Counted from the stretch's first letter, positions 1-5,284 are shown. The stretch is DNA of 6,877 nt from Candidatus Niyogiibacteriota bacterium (GCA_016204155.1 JACQLG010000052.1:1-6877), one strand, 5' to 3'. Numbers and translations are program-made. Notes: a model not told the origin generated them from the sequence alone.

Positions 1-8
1 AAAAACAT

Positions 9-16
9 TATAAAAT
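9..16 (+). promoter_or_regulatory. possible -10 element upstream of the PEBP gene
   Basis: The bases TATAAAAT lie about 15-22 nt before the ATG at 31 and resemble a sigma70 -10 box. The -35 region would fall outside the window, so it cannot be checked. If used, transcription would begin near base 22 and leave a leader of only about 9 nt. That would fit the absence of a recognisable Shine-Dalgarno site for this gene. In DNA this AT-rich such a match is easily fortuitous. Confidence 0.25.
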
Positions 17-30
17 AAGAGTTTAAAACT

Positions 31-477
31 ATGAAACTCACGAGCCCCGCTTTTGAGCATAACGGGAAAATCCCCCCAAAATATACATGCGATGGCGACG
101 ACGTCAGTCCGCCGCTTTTGATATCCGATGTTCCTCAAAAGGCAAAAAGCTTAGTTTTAATTATGGATGATCCTGATGCTATAAAGCCCGCAGGAAAGAT
201 TTGGGATCATTGGATTGTTTGGAATATTCCTCCAGACACAAAGGAAATTCATGAAGGGAAAGAGCCGAAAGGTGTCTACGGCATGGGAACGAGTAAAAAT
301 CTCGGGTACCAAGGGCCGTGTCCGCCCGATGACGAGCACCGCTACTATTTTCAGTTATATGCTCTTGATACGGAGCTCACTCTTTCATACGGTTCGATCA
401 AAGCAGATGTTGAAAGCGCAATACAGGGCCATATTCTTACGCAAACAGAATTAATCGGTTTATACACACGAAAGTGA
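31..477 (+). CDS. YbhB/YbcL family phosphatidylethanolamine-binding-like protein (PEBP)
   Basis: This 148-residue protein belongs to the bacterial YbhB/YbcL branch of the PEBP (Raf kinase inhibitor-like) family. Visible hallmarks are the N-terminal LTSPAF segment, CDGDDVSPPL near residues 20-29, the DDPDA motif at 46-50 followed by DHW at 59-61, and GPCPP-HRY at 95-105 leading into the FQLYALD strand at 107-113. These form the conserved anion/ligand-binding pocket of the fold. The usual PPxGxHRY glycine is replaced (PPDDEHRY here). The length is close to the family norm, and there is no signal peptide, so the protein is probably cytoplasmic. The cellular role of bacterial members is poorly defined; ligand binding or modulation of partner proteins is inferred from the family only. 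The start is the first ATG and matches the family N-terminus, though no clear ribosome-binding site precedes it. A degraded duplicate of its 3' end lies at 2409-2551. Confidence 0.93.
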   Translation: MKLTSPAFEHNGKIPPKYTCDGDDVSPPLLISDVPQKAKSLVLIMDDPDAIKPAGKIWDHWIVWNIPPDTKEIHEGKEPKGVYGMGTSKNLGYQGPCPPDDEHRYYFQLYALDTELTLSYGSIKADVESAIQGHILTQTELIGLYTRK

Positions 478-535
478 TGTGCTATATCCACGAATTATCG
501 CTCCATTAAATTTTTTCGGGATAAAAGTTTTATAG

Positions 536-541
536 TATAAT
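536..541 (+). promoter_or_regulatory. putative -10 box for the secreted hydrolase gene
   Basis: A perfect TATAAT lies 28 nt before the ATG at 570. No good -35 box sits 16-18 nt upstream; the best there is a T-rich stretch around 512-518. The predicted transcript would start near 548 and carry a leader of about 22 nt without a visible Shine-Dalgarno site. Confidence 0.4.
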
Positions 542-569
542 TGATTATACAAAAAATAAACGCCTATTT

Positions 570-1880
570 ATGAAAAGATCGAGTTTTATAGTAATAATTG
601 CTTTAATTATATTTTCCGCCGTGGTTTTCGCCGGAGTTATCAAGGTTGATGTCGCGCCAGCGAGTTTGCTAGAGGATTTATATAGTTTATTGACACAGTT
701 ATGGGGGCAACAGGATCAGATAATTCAAGCCAGCGGTTTATCGGGAGTCCAAGTGGGTATTACGGATCCCTCAATTACTTATCAGCCCGGTAGCTATCAT
801 TCATACAAGGGGTGTGGGAGCAGTACGAATTGCCCGAATCTACTTTTTGTATTTTTGCCCGGTACAGATGGCTATGCTAAAGGATATCAAAAAATAGTTG
901 AGACTATGGCTGGATCTGGGATGGCGGCAATTGGATTAAATTATTATAATCTCGGGCCTTCGCTTGATGTGATTTGTAAAGGTAATGACCAATGTTTCGA
1001 ACAGGCCCGCAAAGATAGATTTTTTGGCTCTGGTTCAAGTATATATGTGCCAAGTAAAAGCGACGGGATTGAGAATCGGCTTTTAAAACTTCTTCAATAT
1101 CTTAAATGGACTAATTTTTATGACGCAAACGGTATTCGGTATGATCGGATTATTTTCGGAGGTCATTCTCAAGGAGCGGGCATGGCCGCTTTCATTGGTA
1201 AACAAAAATTGGTGGCTCGCGTATGCCAATTCGCAGGCGCATGGGATCATTTGGGGGAAAATGATCTCTCGACTTTTACCCCAGCAAGTTGGATTAGCAA
1301 ACAAGGCGCAACACCCGGTAGTCGATTTTACGGTTTTAATCATAGGGATGATGCGGGAGCCGGGTCTAACCAGCAAAATGTTTCCAATACCATCCCGCTT
1401 CTTAATAAAAATTGGGAAGCCTTAGGAATGGGCACAAACTGGTCGTTGCCTCTCTGGAATAGTCCTTCCGGACAAAAGATTATGACAACCGATAACGATT
1501 GTCCCGGAGTAGCTCACACCTGTCCTGTTGTTGACGGTGCAACTCCATTAAATGCATATGGTTCGCCTCGCTACGTTTCAACGTGGAAATACGTGTGCGG
1601 GGCGAATTTAGTGAATGCTTCGCTTCTTCCGCCACCGCCTTCTTCAGCAACAACCTGTGGCACTGATGGTTCTGTATGCGCTTCGGGCCTTACATTTGCG
1701 AGTACTCCTGTTAATGGCTGGGGACCGGTTGAAAAGAATATGTCAAATGGAGAAACTGCTCAAGGAGACGGCCGAACAATTACCCTCAATGGAACAACAT
1801 ATCAAAAAGGGCTTGGGGCGCATGCGTATTCTCAAATCACCTACAATATCAACAAACTCTATTCTTTTTTTCCTTTCTGA
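570..1880 (+). CDS. secreted alpha/beta hydrolase with NPCBM domain, N-terminal part (frameshifted gene)
   Basis: The first frame encodes 436 residues and ends at TGA inside a conserved domain. Residues 1-21 are a Sec signal peptide: KR, a long hydrophobic core, then cleavage after VFA. The core (about 60-350) looks like an alpha/beta hydrolase. It has strand FVFLPGTDG with a likely oxyanion-hole region, then the nucleophile elbow GHSQG at 198-202 with Ser200 as presumed nucleophile. Asp226 or Asp260/261 and His316 are candidate remaining triad members, unproven. It resembles BPSS1187-type secreted esterases; the substrate is unknown. Cys pairs (82/88, 136/142, 311/318) suggest disulfides and export. 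A proline linker near 350-356 precedes an NPCBM carbohydrate-binding module from about 374, with GWGPVEKNMSNGE and KGLGAHAYSQI. The module breaks off after LYSFF and resumes in the next frame at 1873. The intact product would be 593 residues. No Shine-Dalgarno site precedes the ATG. It may still yield an active enzyme without the C-terminal modules. Confidence 0.85.
   Translation: MKRSSFIVIIALIIFSAVVFAGVIKVDVAPASLLEDLYSLLTQLWGQQDQIIQASGLSGVQVGITDPSITYQPGSYHSYKGCGSSTNCPNLLFVFLPGTDGYAKGYQKIVETMAGSGMAAIGLNYYNLGPSLDVICKGNDQCFEQARKDRFFGSGSSIYVPSKSDGIENRLLKLLQYLKWTNFYDANGIRYDRIIFGGHSQGAGMAAFIGKQKLVARVCQFAGAWDHLGENDLSTFTPASWISKQGATPGSRFYGFNHRDDAGAGSNQQNVSNTIPLLNKNWEALGMGTNWSLPLWNSPSGQKIMTTDNDCPGVAHTCPVVDGATPLNAYGSPRYVSTWKYVCGANLVNASLLPPPPSSATTCGTDGSVCASGLTFASTPVNGWGPVEKNMSNGETAQGDGRTITLNGTTYQKGLGAHAYSQITYNINKLYSFFPF
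1865..1871 (+). other. T7 homopolymer where the hydrolase reading frame shifts
   Basis: The NPCBM domain is read as ...YSFF up to this seven-T run in the first frame and continues as LSDIGVDDESGS in the next frame from 1873. Removing one T gives a continuous reading YSFFLSDIGVDD, which is exactly how this domain normally reads. The lesion is therefore one extra base in, or right next to, the T run. It could be a real mutation, a phase-variable slippage tract, or a consensus or assembly error. The sequence alone does not decide between them. Confidence 0.85.
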
Positions 1881-2352
1881 TATCGGCGTGGATGATGAAT
1901 CAGGCAGCGCAGGGTCAGTAGTGTTTCAGGTCTGGGCAGATGGAGCAAAACTCTATGATTCTGGTGTCATGACAGGAAATTCTGCGACAAAAAAAGTCAA
2001 TGTCTCAGTTTCAGGAAAATCCCAAATCAAACTTATTGTTACGGATGCAGGAGATGGCAAGAATTCAGATCATGCTGACTGGGCAAATGCGAGATTTATT
2101 CCTGCTGGCGTAACTCCTCCTCCACCTTCCGTAAAATTCTCAATAGGCGATCGGGTTTCCGTAACAACTTCTTATCTTTCTGTTCGTGCAACCCCGTCTC
2201 TTTCCGGTTTTCTTTTGGGCTATCAATCTTACGGAAAGCTTGGCACAGTTATTGATGGCCCCGTTTCCGCTAGCGGCTATAACTGGTGGAAAATCAATTA
2301 TGATAGCGGCGCAGATGGATGGTCTGTGGAGAATTATCTGGTGAAAAAATGA
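1873..2352 (+). pseudogene. C-terminal part of the hydrolase gene: rest of NPCBM domain plus SH3-like domain (out of frame)
   Basis: This frame carries the second half of the NPCBM module (LSDIGVDDESGS, VVFQVWADG, LYDSGVMTG, TDAGDG, SDHADWANARF), ending about 2100. A short proline linker, TPPPPS, follows. Last comes an SH3-like (bacterial SH3b) domain of roughly 70 residues with GDRV, LSVRATPS, LGTVIDGP, WWKINYDSGADGW and the closing ENYLVKK. NPCBM modules bind carbohydrate, and SH3b domains often bind cell-wall peptides or glycans, so this half would anchor the secreted enzyme to a surface or polymer. No convincing start codon with a ribosome-binding site exists in this frame just upstream, so independent translation is unlikely. 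It is best treated as the 3' part of the gene starting at 570. No terminator is visible after its TGA-terminated end at 2352. Confidence 0.8.
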
Positions 2353-2408
2353 AAATTGGGCCATGGCTTATGAGGACATTAGAGTATGCTAAAAGCAATC
2401 TTTAGCGA

Positions 2409-2551
2409 TGTAAATATTTTAAACTCTATGCGCTTGATATGATATGAATCTCTCTCTTTCATACGGTTCGATCAAAGCAGATGTGGAAAACGCAATGCAG
2501 GGCCATATTCTTGCGCAAACTGAATTGATTGGTCTCTATACAAGAAAATAA
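2409..2551 (+). pseudogene. PEBP 3'-end remnant with 5-bp duplication frameshift
   Basis: Translation gives YFKLYALD (2415-2438) and then, one frame later, LSYGSIKADVENAMQGHILAQTE and onward to LYTRK with a TAA stop at 2549-2551. This matches residues about 105-148 of the intact PEBP at 31-477, including a run of 29 identical bases starting at CTTTCATACGG. Between the two segments GATAT occurs twice in tandem. Deleting one copy restores a single frame reading LDMNLSLSYGS. The 5' two-thirds of the gene is absent, so this is a truncated and frameshifted duplicate. Many differences are at third positions, so the copies diverged under selection before this one broke, or it arrived from a related paralog. 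Confidence 0.88.
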
Positions 2552-2603
2552 CAAGATATCAACAGGATTTCCATTATTTAAATCCATTTTTTCCACAGGG
2601 GAC

Positions 2604-2631
2604 TTGACTTTTCTGGTGGATTATCTATTAT
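2604..2631 (+). promoter_or_regulatory. sigma70-type promoter (TTGACT - 16 bp - TATTAT)
   Basis: TTGACT at 2604-2609 and TATTAT at 2626-2631 are spaced by 16 bp, a close match to the consensus. A transcript from about 2638 would run through roughly 150 nt of leader to the acidic mini-gene at 2787. No other gene lies between. Confidence 0.5.
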
Positions 2632-2740
2632 AGATTTTAGACTGCAAACGCCAGTTTTTTTGTTTCTTTGGATGATTTGCGGTTCAAATTTCATACAACT
2701 GAATAGAAAAAAGGTCTTTTTTATCCGAACGTAAATAGTG

Positions 2741-2746
2741 TATAAA
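2741..2746 (+). promoter_or_regulatory. possible second -10 box before the acidic mini-gene
   Basis: TATAAA preceded by TG could act as a -10 element, with transcription starting near 2753 and a 34-nt leader to the ATG at 2787. The -35 region is only a T-rich stretch near 2717-2723, so this is weak. It would exclude the alternative upstream start at 2751. Confidence 0.25.
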
Positions 2747-2786
2747 AAACATGACTTTAGACAGCATTCGATTAGAGGGTGATGAC

Positions 2787-2918
2787 ATGCCGGTAGAAAC
2801 TCCGTCACCTGACACTCCTGACACGGGCGACCAGCTGACAAACGAAGGAGAAGACGCAGGAGGCGACATAGATGAAGGCAGTGGCACAGAAGGCGCAGAA
2901 GGAACAGACGAAAAATAA
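2787..2918 (+). CDS. very acidic 43-residue protein of unknown function
   Basis: The product begins MPVETPSPDTPDTGD and has 14 Asp/Glu, 8 Gly, 6 Thr, no aromatic residue and a single Lys near its end. It should be disordered and strongly negative (about -13). There is no signal peptide or membrane segment and I do not recognise a family. The chosen ATG has GAGGGTGAT just upstream, a good ribosome-binding site with 7-nt spacing. An in-frame ATG at 2751 would add 12 residues (MTLDSIRLEGDD) but lacks such a site. A strong terminator follows 34 nt after the stop. The promoter-SD-ORF-terminator arrangement is the main argument that this is a real gene. Possible roles, such as a charged partner or chaperone-like peptide, are speculation. 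Confidence 0.6.
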   Translation: MPVETPSPDTPDTGDQLTNEGEDAGGDIDEGSGTEGAEGTDEK

Positions 2919-2952
2919 TCCGCCTTTTGATTCATAATCTTGTGAATTTTCC

Positions 2953-2986
2953 AAAATCCCCGGTTCACCCGGGGATTTTGATTTTT
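2953..2986 (+). terminator. rho-independent terminator after the acidic mini-gene
   Basis: An 11-bp perfect stem, AAAATCCCCGG (2953-2963) with CCGGGGATTTT (2969-2979), closes a 5-nt loop and is followed by a T-rich tail. The A-run on the left arm means it could also work on the opposite strand. Confidence 0.9.
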
Positions 2987-3027
2987 GTAAAGATGGCGCA
3001 AGAAGGGATTTTTTATAGGAAAATGCG

Positions 3028-3033
3028 TATAAT
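3028..3033 (+). promoter_or_regulatory. TATAAT -10 box close to a possible near-leaderless mini-gene
   Basis: A perfect TATAAT lies 12 nt before the ATG at 3046, so the expected transcription start (about 3040) nearly coincides with the start codon. TG occurs 4 nt before the box, one base off the extended -10 spacing. No clear -35 box is seen. Confidence 0.4.
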
Positions 3034-3045
3034 ATCTATATTCAT

Positions 3046-3177
3046 ATGGAAGGGAGAGAATACTATATTTTTGGGAAAGATTTAACGGCTAAAAACGCAG
3101 AGAAAATAACCGCTGTCTTTGAGAAAGAGCTTAAAAAGATGAGCCAAAAATTTTTTATTCCAAAAACGAACCGGTAG
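3046..3177 (+). CDS. hypothetical 43-residue basic protein
   Basis: This short ORF starts MEGREYYIFGKDLTAKN and ends in a Lys-rich segment (KELKKMSQKFF..KTNR), with a probable amphipathic helix around residues 15-35. I recognise no family. There is no Shine-Dalgarno site before the ATG, but a perfect -10 box sits so close that the message would have about 6 nt of leader, compatible with leaderless initiation. The gene ends 51 nt before the next start (3229), and a separate extended -10 promoter overlaps its stop. It could be a real small gene, or chance coding in the leader of the following gene. Confidence 0.4.
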   Translation: MEGREYYIFGKDLTAKNAEKITAVFEKELKKMSQKFFIPKTNR

Positions 3178-3186
3178 TGTTACAAT
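3158..3186 (+). promoter_or_regulatory. extended -10 promoter for the 185-residue orphan
   Basis: TGTTACAAT at 3178-3186 fits the extended -10 pattern (TGn followed by TACAAT). Only a weak -35 (TTCCAA, 3158-3163) lies 17 bp upstream, which is usual for extended -10 promoters. Transcription would begin near 3193, some 36 nt before the ATG. Confidence 0.5.
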
Positions 3187-3228
3187 GGCGATAGACAAGT
3201 TCCCTAAAAAACCGGATCGGAGGTTCTG

Positions 3229-3786
3229 ATGGAACAATATTTGATGCCCAAAAAACTAGACTTTAAGAATTTAAGATTGTGTCTAGATAACTATTCCGCC
3301 GATTTTCTGTTCATTAGATTGATTGGCTCAATGGGCGGTACGGTAAAAGTCAATGAAAAATTAGAAGGCCGAAAGCTTGATTTTTGGAAAAATAAATCGG
3401 GCCTGCATCTCCTTATTGATTCAAGCGAAGTATTTCACTTTCCTCTCAATGATTACCAGGAGGCTAATCAGACGGGGTTTACTCTCGCGTATGAACGATT
3501 TGAAACGATCAAAATCAAAGGCTATCGTGGTTTTGGGGAAAAAATGGTCATGCTAGGTCGCGGAATTGATCCTTATGATCCTAGTCTTCCAGAGCCCCAA
3601 AGATCGTTTTTAAGAACCGTATTAGATAATCATCTGATGGAGATATTTTTTGAGGGTAGAGTGAATCTTAAATTTCATTCATGGTTGGAAAAACCGCATT
3701 GGAAATATTGGACTATTGATAAACCAGGTAATATTCATGAAAGCATATTAAAACAAGAAATCGAGTATGGCGAAGGAGATTCTTAA
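3229..3786 (+). CDS. hypothetical protein, 185 residues
   Basis: I do not recognise a family. The start is well supported by GGAGG at 3219-3223, 5 nt before the ATG; a second in-frame Met at codon 6 is less well placed. The protein is soluble-looking, without signal peptide, membrane span or low-complexity tract. It shows alternating beta-prone segments (LFIRLIGSMGGTVKV, LHLLIDSSEVFHF, FETIKIKGYRG) in the first 110 residues. A central GRGIDPYDPSLPEPQ turn follows, then a helix (RSFLRTVLDNHLMEIFF) and an aromatic stretch HWKYWTI near the C-terminus. This suggests a compact alpha/beta domain. The gene has its own extended -10 promoter and a terminator 28 nt after the stop, so it is probably monocistronic. 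A 29-codon ORF overlaps its stop as TAATG. Confidence 0.8.
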   Translation: MEQYLMPKKLDFKNLRLCLDNYSADFLFIRLIGSMGGTVKVNEKLEGRKLDFWKNKSGLHLLIDSSEVFHFPLNDYQEANQTGFTLAYERFETIKIKGYRGFGEKMVMLGRGIDPYDPSLPEPQRSFLRTVLDNHLMEIFFEGRVNLKFHSWLEKPHWKYWTIDKPGNIHESILKQEIEYGEGDS

Positions 3787-3813
3787 TGAAAAGCAAAAAC
3801 ATCTATCTTCCAC

Positions 3814-3839
3814 ATCGCTCTTCCGGGGGCGATTTTTTT
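3814..3839 (+). terminator. rho-independent terminator after the 185-residue orphan
   Basis: ATCGCTC (3814-3820) pairs with GGGCGAT (3827-3833), including one G-T pair, around the loop TTCCGG. A run of seven T follows directly. Confidence 0.85.
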
Positions 3840-3849
3840 ATTAAAAAAA

Positions 3850-3878
3850 TTGACATAGAAAAGCAGATGATATAAAAT
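3850..3878 (+). promoter_or_regulatory. sigma70-type promoter (TTGACA - 17 bp - TAAAAT)
   Basis: A perfect -35 (TTGACA, 3850-3855) is followed after 17 bp by TAAAAT (3873-3878); the overlapping TATAAA at 3871 is an alternative at 15 bp. It directly follows the preceding terminator and lies about 30 nt before the Shine-Dalgarno site of the next gene, so it very probably drives that gene alone. Confidence 0.8.
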
Positions 3879-3917
3879 TGATGAAAATCTTAACAGACAT
3901 AAAAAGGAGGATTTATA

Positions 3918-4268
3918 ATGCCTATAGTCGTGGTTTATGGAATCCCCGAACAGGCAAAGCCTGTTCAGATCAAATCCTTACGTGCTGATTTGGCGTTTGC
4001 AGTGGCTTCCATAGAAGAGCTGGGAGTCCAACCCTCGGGAGTATATGTCTATCCCTTAAAAGAAATGCAGGACTTTGGATTTTCAAGTGGTTTGGGCGCT
4101 ATTTCGGCAGTTGTCCAATTATATCAGAATGAAAAACGAACACGTGGCGTTTTGGAAAAAGTGGCCAAAAGAGTAGTTGAGACAATCAAAAGGAGGGAAT
4201 TCGCTGATTTCAAAAAAGTTGGGTGCGACATTCAGTTTCTTGCAGGAATTTCATATGAAGAAGAGTAG
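3918..4268 (+). CDS. small protein with tautomerase-superfamily layout (Pro-1)
   Basis: The 116-residue product starts MPIVVVYGIPE. Met before Pro is normally removed, which would leave an N-terminal proline, the catalytic base of the 4-oxalocrotonate tautomerase/MIF superfamily. The predicted layout is two beta-alpha-beta units. The first is PIVVVYG, a helix at about 16-36, then GVYVYPLKE. The second is AISAVVQLYQ, helix RGVLEKVAKRVVETIKRR, then CDIQFLAGI. This matches the two-unit subunit size (about 115-125) of CHMI/MIF-type members. I cannot see a diagnostic substrate motif, so the function stays open; a non-enzymatic relative is equally possible. The start is fixed by AAGGAGG at 3904-3910, 7 nt before ATG. 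It has a near-consensus promoter and its own terminator. The protein is presumably cytoplasmic and oligomeric if the family guess is right. Confidence 0.75.
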   Translation: MPIVVVYGIPEQAKPVQIKSLRADLAFAVASIEELGVQPSGVYVYPLKEMQDFGFSSGLGAISAVVQLYQNEKRTRGVLEKVAKRVVETIKRREFADFKKVGCDIQFLAGISYEEE

Positions 4269-4324
4269 AAAATACAGTAATGCAATTTAAAAAATCAGCC
4301 GCAAACTAAAGAAACAGAAATATG

Positions 4325-4357
4325 CCCTGACAGTTGTAAAACTGTTTAGGGTTTTTT
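4325..4357 (+). terminator. rho-independent terminator after the tautomerase-like gene
   Basis: CCCTGACAGTT (4325-4335) and AACTGTTTAGGG (4340-4351) form a long stem with a GTAA loop and one bulged T, followed by six T. Confidence 0.9.
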
Positions 4358-4450
4358 ATTTGTTTTGAATGTCATTTTGAGATGGGGCAATGACTTTTCG
4401 TACCCGATTTAACGAAAGTTGTTATTTAAAGCCATTTTTGCAGTTTTCGC

Positions 4451-4479
4451 TTGACATTGCCTATGTTTTTATGTATAAT
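4451..4479 (+). promoter_or_regulatory. perfect-consensus sigma70 promoter (TTGACA - 17 bp - TATAAT)
   Basis: Both boxes match the consensus at all six positions (4451-4456 and 4474-4479) with the optimal 17-bp spacer, making this the strongest promoter in the window. Transcription should begin near 4486, about 25 nt before the AAGGAGG site of the next gene. The 90 nt between the previous terminator and this promoter hold nothing recognisable. Confidence 0.9.
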
Positions 4480-4525
4480 GTATGCAAAGTTACTGAAAAA
4501 TCAAAATATAAGGAGGTAGAAAACA

Positions 4526-4831
4526 ATGCAGGAGTTTCATATAACTCATATAACTTTTTTGCACATCCCGTTTCATAGCGGATCTGACGACAACGCTGTC
4601 TGGCATGCCCCCGTTGACTTCTGGGTGAGATCAAACGAAAAAGTCGAAGGCAAAAACGAAAAACTTTTGCTTTCTACGCTTTCTGAAAGTCACGACAAGA
4701 TGAATTTTTATCAAAAAGAGGTCATAACGGGCAAGGGCTTTGGTGGTTCGGTTGTTGCGTTTCACATGGAATTAGGCACAGGAATGATCTTGAAGTTATA
4801 TTCCGATACACCTATTCCAGAGGGATATTAA
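4526..4831 (+). CDS. hypothetical protein, 101 residues, His-rich N-terminus
   Basis: The start is firmly set by AAGGAGG at 4510-4516, 9 nt before the ATG, downstream of a perfect-consensus promoter. That implies a highly expressed product. No family is recognised. The N-terminus (HITHITFLHIPFH) has four His within 13 residues, alternating with hydrophobic residues. This suggests a beta strand with one polar, possibly metal-binding face. The rest is mixed alpha/beta with a charged middle (NEKVEGKNEK), a GKGFGGS turn and a hydrophobic MELGTGMILKLYS segment near the end. There is no signal peptide or membrane helix. No U-tailed terminator follows; two hairpins and a second small gene come next, so the two genes are probably transcribed together. 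Confidence 0.78.
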   Translation: MQEFHITHITFLHIPFHSGSDDNAVWHAPVDFWVRSNEKVEGKNEKLLLSTLSESHDKMNFYQKEVITGKGFGGSVVAFHMELGTGMILKLYSDTPIPEGY

Positions 4832-4851
4832 GCTTATTTAATTTAAGTTAA

Positions 4852-4876
4852 GGCGGTCGTCTAAACCCCGACCGCC
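4852..4876 (+). other. RNA hairpin I between the two small genes
   Basis: GGCGGTCG (4852-4859) pairs perfectly with CGACCGCC (4869-4876) over a 9-nt loop, TCTAAACCC. The stem is GC-rich and stable, but no T tract follows, so it is not a standard terminator. It lies one nucleotide before a second hairpin. Confidence 0.7.
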
Positions 4877-4877
4877 C

Positions 4878-4921
4878 ACTCTTCTCAGGGCGCCAACATT
4901 GTTTGGCGAGCTGAGAAGAGT
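4878..4921 (+). other. RNA hairpin II (long two-segment stem) upstream of the 102-residue gene
   Basis: ACTCTTCTCAG (4878-4888) pairs perfectly with CTGAGAAGAGT (4911-4921). After a 2x2 purine internal loop (GG opposite AG), CGCCAA (4891-4896) pairs with TTGGCG (4903-4908) around the loop CATTGT. The element ends 29 nt before the Shine-Dalgarno site of the next gene and lacks a U tract. With hairpin I it may be an mRNA-stabilising or processing element, a cis-regulatory leader, or a protein-binding site. Confidence 0.75.
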
Positions 4922-4962
4922 TGTTTGAGAAGTAAATAAAAAAACAAATAGGAGGAAATATC

Positions 4963-5271
4963 ATGTCAATTAATAAAGAATGGCCATTAATAGAGGAAGA
5001 GTTTAGAAAACGTCTAGAATCGCTTTATGCCTATCCCAAATCTAAAGACGGTACAATTCTTATACCCGTGGGTCCACCATACCCATACGATTATTACGAT
5101 GGTTCTTTAGTGAAAGAGACGGAAAGGTGGTTTCAATATTTTTACAATCTTTCCTACAACCTTTCCAATTATAGTTTTCTTGGCGCAGAGCCGGAAATTG
5201 TAATTCCGGACGGAGGATATCGAGATTCCCATTTGAGAAAATTTATAATCCGGCCGGGGGGTTTTAACTAA
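4963..5271 (+). CDS. hypothetical protein, 102 residues, Tyr/Pro-rich
   Basis: GGAGG at 4951-4955 lies 7 nt before the ATG and fixes the start. No family is recognised. An N-terminal helix (about 4-23, KEWPLIEEEFRKRLESLY) is followed by PVGPPYPYDYYDG, a Tyr/Pro-rich turn. A second aromatic helix (ETERWFQYFYNLSYNLSNY) follows, then a beta-prone tail, PEIVIPDGG..LRKFIIRPGG. There is no signal peptide, and the aromatic content suggests a small globular domain. No promoter is visible in the 131 nt upstream, which instead carry two hairpins. The gene is therefore probably expressed from the strong promoter at 4451 together with the 101-residue gene. A terminator follows 13 nt after the stop. Confidence 0.78.
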   Translation: MSINKEWPLIEEEFRKRLESLYAYPKSKDGTILIPVGPPYPYDYYDGSLVKETERWFQYFYNLSYNLSNYSFLGAEPEIVIPDGGYRDSHLRKFIIRPGGFN

Positions 5272-5284
5272 GAGAAAGAAAAAG

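Noticed and set aside
1615..1872. Upstream part of the second frame as an independent start for the NPCBM/SH3 half
   Set aside because: Before 1873 this frame overlaps the well-conserved first frame and its translation is non-domain sequence. No ribosome-binding site supports its Met codons.
1878..1880. UGA read as glycine (alternative code) to extend the hydrolase
   Set aside because: Reading through gives non-NPCBM sequence; only a frame change restores the domain. UGA also ends the PEBP and thiolase-like genes at family-typical places.
2638..2665. Attenuator-like hairpin before the T run (ACTG..CAGT then seven T)
   Set aside because: The stem is only 4 bp and too weak to support a terminator call.
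2684..3001. 105-codon - strand ORF rich in Ser/Pro
   Set aside because: Its composition is the antisense of the acidic mini-gene. It spans that gene's terminator and has no start signals.
4390..4578. 62-codon + strand ORF
   Set aside because: It contains the perfect promoter and the SD site of the 101-residue gene and overlaps that gene in another frame; it has no SD site of its own.
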